Source: Vibrio penaeicida
GTDB lineage: Bacteria; Pseudomonadota; Gammaproteobacteria; Enterobacterales; Vibrionaceae
DNA: 64,000 bases
Assembly (NCBI RefSeq): GCF_019977755.1
Contig: NZ_AP025145.1
Coordinates: 868,001-932,000, forward strand
Direction: 5' to 3'
Below, one piece after another: positions 62,275-64,000 of the stretch. A model generated the notes under the pieces. The model was not told the DNA's origin. It searched no databases and saw only the letters and a program-made list of their open reading frames with translations. The translations under genes and the position numbers were made by a program. How positions within the stretch are numbered: the stretch's first letter is position 1; each line of letters opens with the position of its first letter.

Positions 62275-62348
62275 GGCGCCTTGGCAGAGTGGCTATGCAG
62301 CGGATTGCAAATCCGTGGACCTCGGTTCGACTCCGGGAGGCGCCTCCA
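62275..62348 (+). tRNA. tRNA-Cys (GCA)
   Basis: 74 bases, identical to the two tRNA-Cys genes of the first cluster. Last gene of the second cluster. Confidence 0.97.
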
Positions 62349-62546
62349 TTTCCTTGTTTTTCCTTACTTTGTAGCAATCCGCTAAAGAACCTTTCTCCTT
62401 AAAAAAATCAGACTCTATTGAATAACCGTTATTTTTGTAGCGTTAGCTCACATCATTAAACACACACGTTATTTCCATTCTTTGAATCAGTTACTGGTAT
62501 TGCTAGAGTTAACTAAATACATATTTATTTTATCAATAGGCCAGCC

Positions 62547-63383
62547 ATGCAAATGCGTTTTTTGCTCCTGCTTACTGTTATGTTGTCAGGCTTTGTCATT
62601 GCAGAAACTCCCCAGAAGTACTCCGAATCCGATCTGTTAGATAGGCCATTAATGGAGCGCTACATTTTGGATGAATTGAAAGCGCTAAGATCGGAACAGC
62701 AATCGCTAGAAAAGCGGCTTACTGTACAGTTTACCGAAAGAGAGTTGCAAGTAGCCGACAAGTCATTGAATTACGCAAATGTCACCGTAACCTATTTCTT
62801 CTACATCATTGCGGGTGTCGCTTCGCTTATTGCGTTGGTGGGCTGGCAATCACTCAGAGAATTTAAAAATAACACCAAAGAAATGGCGGATAAACGCTTG
62901 GACGATATCGCGCTGGAGTACGAGAAAAAATTCCTTGAACTTGAAAGAGACTTAAAACGCAAAACGCGCATTATTAGTCAGAATAACAAAGATATAGAAG
63001 TGATAAACGAGATCCACAACTTGTGGCTAAGAGCGCAAAGTATGCCGACGCCAGAGCAACGAATGGAGATCTACGACGAAATATTGCGTATTCGCCCCGG
63101 TGATTTAGAAGCAATGACATACAAAGCCGACGCAGCAATGGAAATTCGTGAATATCACTGGGCATTAAGCTTGTGTAATCGCGTTTTGGATCTCGACGAA
63201 TTGAATGGTCCAGCCCTGTATCAGAGAGCCTGTGCGTATTCTCGTTTAGGTGCAGAAGAGCAAGCGATAGAAGACTTGGAAAAAGCCATCCAATCTAGCC
63301 CATCTGTTCGGGACCATATCTATGAAGAAAAAGATTTCGAACCTTTACGCGGTAACCCTCGATTCGATAACCTTATCTCGTGA
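62547..63383 (+). CDS. Membrane-anchored TPR-repeat protein
   Basis: A 278-residue protein with a signal peptide (to about residue 20), a short periplasmic region with helical charge pattern, a membrane helix about 80-101, a charged coiled coil about 105-145 and two to three tetratricopeptide repeats about 165-255 (AMTYKADAAMEIREYHWALSLCNRVLDLD; ALYQRACAYSRLGAEEQAIEDLEKAI). TPR modules mediate protein binding in the cytosol here. It ends with a typical DFEPLRGNPRF motif seen in many solo TPR proteins. No partner known; it stands alone after the tRNA cluster. Confidence 0.75.
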   Translation: MQMRFLLLLTVMLSGFVIAETPQKYSESDLLDRPLMERYILDELKALRSEQQSLEKRLTVQFTERELQVADKSLNYANVTVTYFFYIIAGVASLIALVGWQSLREFKNNTKEMADKRLDDIALEYEKKFLELERDLKRKTRIISQNNKDIEVINEIHNLWLRAQSMPTPEQRMEIYDEILRIRPGDLEAMTYKADAAMEIREYHWALSLCNRVLDLDELNGPALYQRACAYSRLGAEEQAIEDLEKAIQSSPSVRDHIYEEKDFEPLRGNPRFDNLIS

Positions 63384-63519
63384 TCAGATTCTTCAATAGC
63401 TGCATCAATGAGTGTTTATGATGGGAAAATACGTTCAAAAGTGATTTTTAGTGGGTGAGGTTAGGTCGTATTATTGATTTAACGTAACCAATGGTTGATT
63501 CAACCTTCGCGAGTTAAAT

Positions 63520-64000
63520 ATGAAAATATATACACCAATCGCCGCGAGCTTTGCCCTTGTCTCTTCTTTCTGTTTTGCGAGCCCTGATTTAATTTTGTCG
63601 CACGGTAATGTTATCTCAATGACGGGAGTAGCAGATCGTGCGCAGTCTATTGCTATAAAAGATGGGAACATAATAGCAGTCGGGAGCAATATCGAGATGC
63701 TTCAACTGAAAGGCGAGAATACTGTTGTGCGTAATCTCGAAGGAAAAACCGTCGTTCCCGGATTTATAGACTCGCATGGTCATTTCGCACAGTACATTCC
63801 CTTAATCGAAAGTCAGTTTCTCTACCCAGCGCCGATGGGCAATGTAAATTCATTGACCGACATCGGTACAGCGATGAAGCCTTATTTTGATTCTCAAGAT
63901 CCTAACCAAAATATCTTGCATGTCGCCTTTGGTTACGATGATGCAGAGTTGGAAGAAAACCGGCACCCAACCAAAGAAGAACTCGATGCAATAAGCCAAG
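63520..64000 (+). CDS. YtcJ-like amidohydrolase, 5' part
   Basis: The first 160 codons of an amidohydrolase-family protein cut by the window end. A signal peptide (MKIYTPIAASF to CFA) precedes the usual N-terminal beta part (ILSHGNVISMTG, IAIKDGNIIAVGSN). The metal-binding HGH is visible at VVPGFIDSHGHF near 84-88. YtcJ/exo-type members hydrolyse amide or ester bonds in assorted compounds; a secreted form points to a periplasmic substrate. The weak ribosome site and the missing C-terminus limit further reading. Confidence 0.85.
   Translation, partial: MKIYTPIAASFALVSSFCFASPDLILSHGNVISMTGVADRAQSIAIKDGNIIAVGSNIEMLQLKGENTVVRNLEGKTVVPGFIDSHGHFAQYIPLIESQFLYPAPMGNVNSLTDIGTAMKPYFDSQDPNQNILHVAFGYDDAELEENRHPTKEELDAISQ

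Noticed and set aside
1..64000. CRISPR arrays, insertion sequences, integrons or prophage
   Set aside because: No regularly spaced repeats, transposase, integrase or phage structural gene was found; the tRNA repeats have no integrase beside them.

Overview
The window reads as chromosomal DNA of a member of the Vibrionaceae, most likely a Vibrio. The evidence is family-level: an enterobactin-type siderophore locus carrying its own two-component system, RavA-ViaA, NirBD-NirC, Gsk, AcpH, YaeQ, CreA, FadL and UPF0397 proteins that look vibrio-like, moderate G+C, and a dispersed palindromic repeat built on an ACCCAAGTAACCT-type arm. I see no transposase, integrase, phage gene or CRISPR array. Species cannot be decided from this window alone.

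Layout. 1-9241: a plus-strand sugar catabolism operon (SDR dehydrogenase end, AGE-family epimerase, ribose-type ABC importer, enolase-superfamily dehydratase, SMP-30 lactonase, FAH-family dehydratase, ketoglutarate-semialdehyde-type aldehyde dehydrogenase). Together these make a non-phosphorylating (Weimberg-like) route from an aldose to 2-oxoglutarate. 9343-11048: an outer-membrane barrel, a lipoprotein and a small protein of unknown role. 11253-14347 (minus): an ECF vitamin-type importer (S, fused A1A2, T). 14348-15653: mostly non-coding, with a candidate sRNA and a large structured hairpin around a small monooxygenase gene. 15654-17778: VOC protein, YjjG, a small ORF and a glutaredoxin. 18044-26683: a catecholate-siderophore uptake locus with two FecCD permeases, an ATPase, a ViuB-like reductase, an OmpR/EnvZ-type pair, a TonB receptor and a binding protein, with three Fur-box-like sites.

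27545-33697 (minus): DUF/YaeQ genes, then a signalling operon made of a PhnD-like periplasmic protein, a membrane histidine kinase, a response regulator whose HD-GYP domain has lost its HD pair, and a soluble histidine kinase. 34010-44921: MFS exporter, gsk, creA, a previously hidden 39-aa lipoprotein gene coupled by a TTGA overlap to a GNAT-like gene, a membrane HD-GYP protein, a HAD phosphatase, a zinc-ribbon protein, an aromatic amino acid permease with a perfect TyrR box, AcpH and an RhlE-like helicase. 45045-49743: FadL, GlpQ-like phosphodiesterase, threonine aldolase and NUDIX hydrolase. 50012-53133: ravA-viaA.

53301-62348: two tRNA clusters (Cys-Leu-psi-Cys and Leu-psi-Cys) as direct repeats around an alpha-amylase, the nirBD-nirC-cobA nitrite assimilation group, and a MerR regulator divergent from a class IV aminotransferase. 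The end holds a membrane TPR protein and the 5' part of a YtcJ-like amidohydrolase.

How they work together: the first operon imports and oxidises a pentose-like sugar. The iron locus imports a siderophore the window shows no genes to make, and appears to sense it through its own kinase. The nir group reduces nitrite to ammonium, with cobA feeding siroheme to NirB, under an FNR/NarP-like promoter. The most interesting possibly undescribed pieces are the PhnD-kinase-degenerate HD-GYP-kinase signalling operon, the mini-lipoprotein pair, the structured RNA at 15482-15565, and the pseudo-tRNAs in the duplicated tRNA units.
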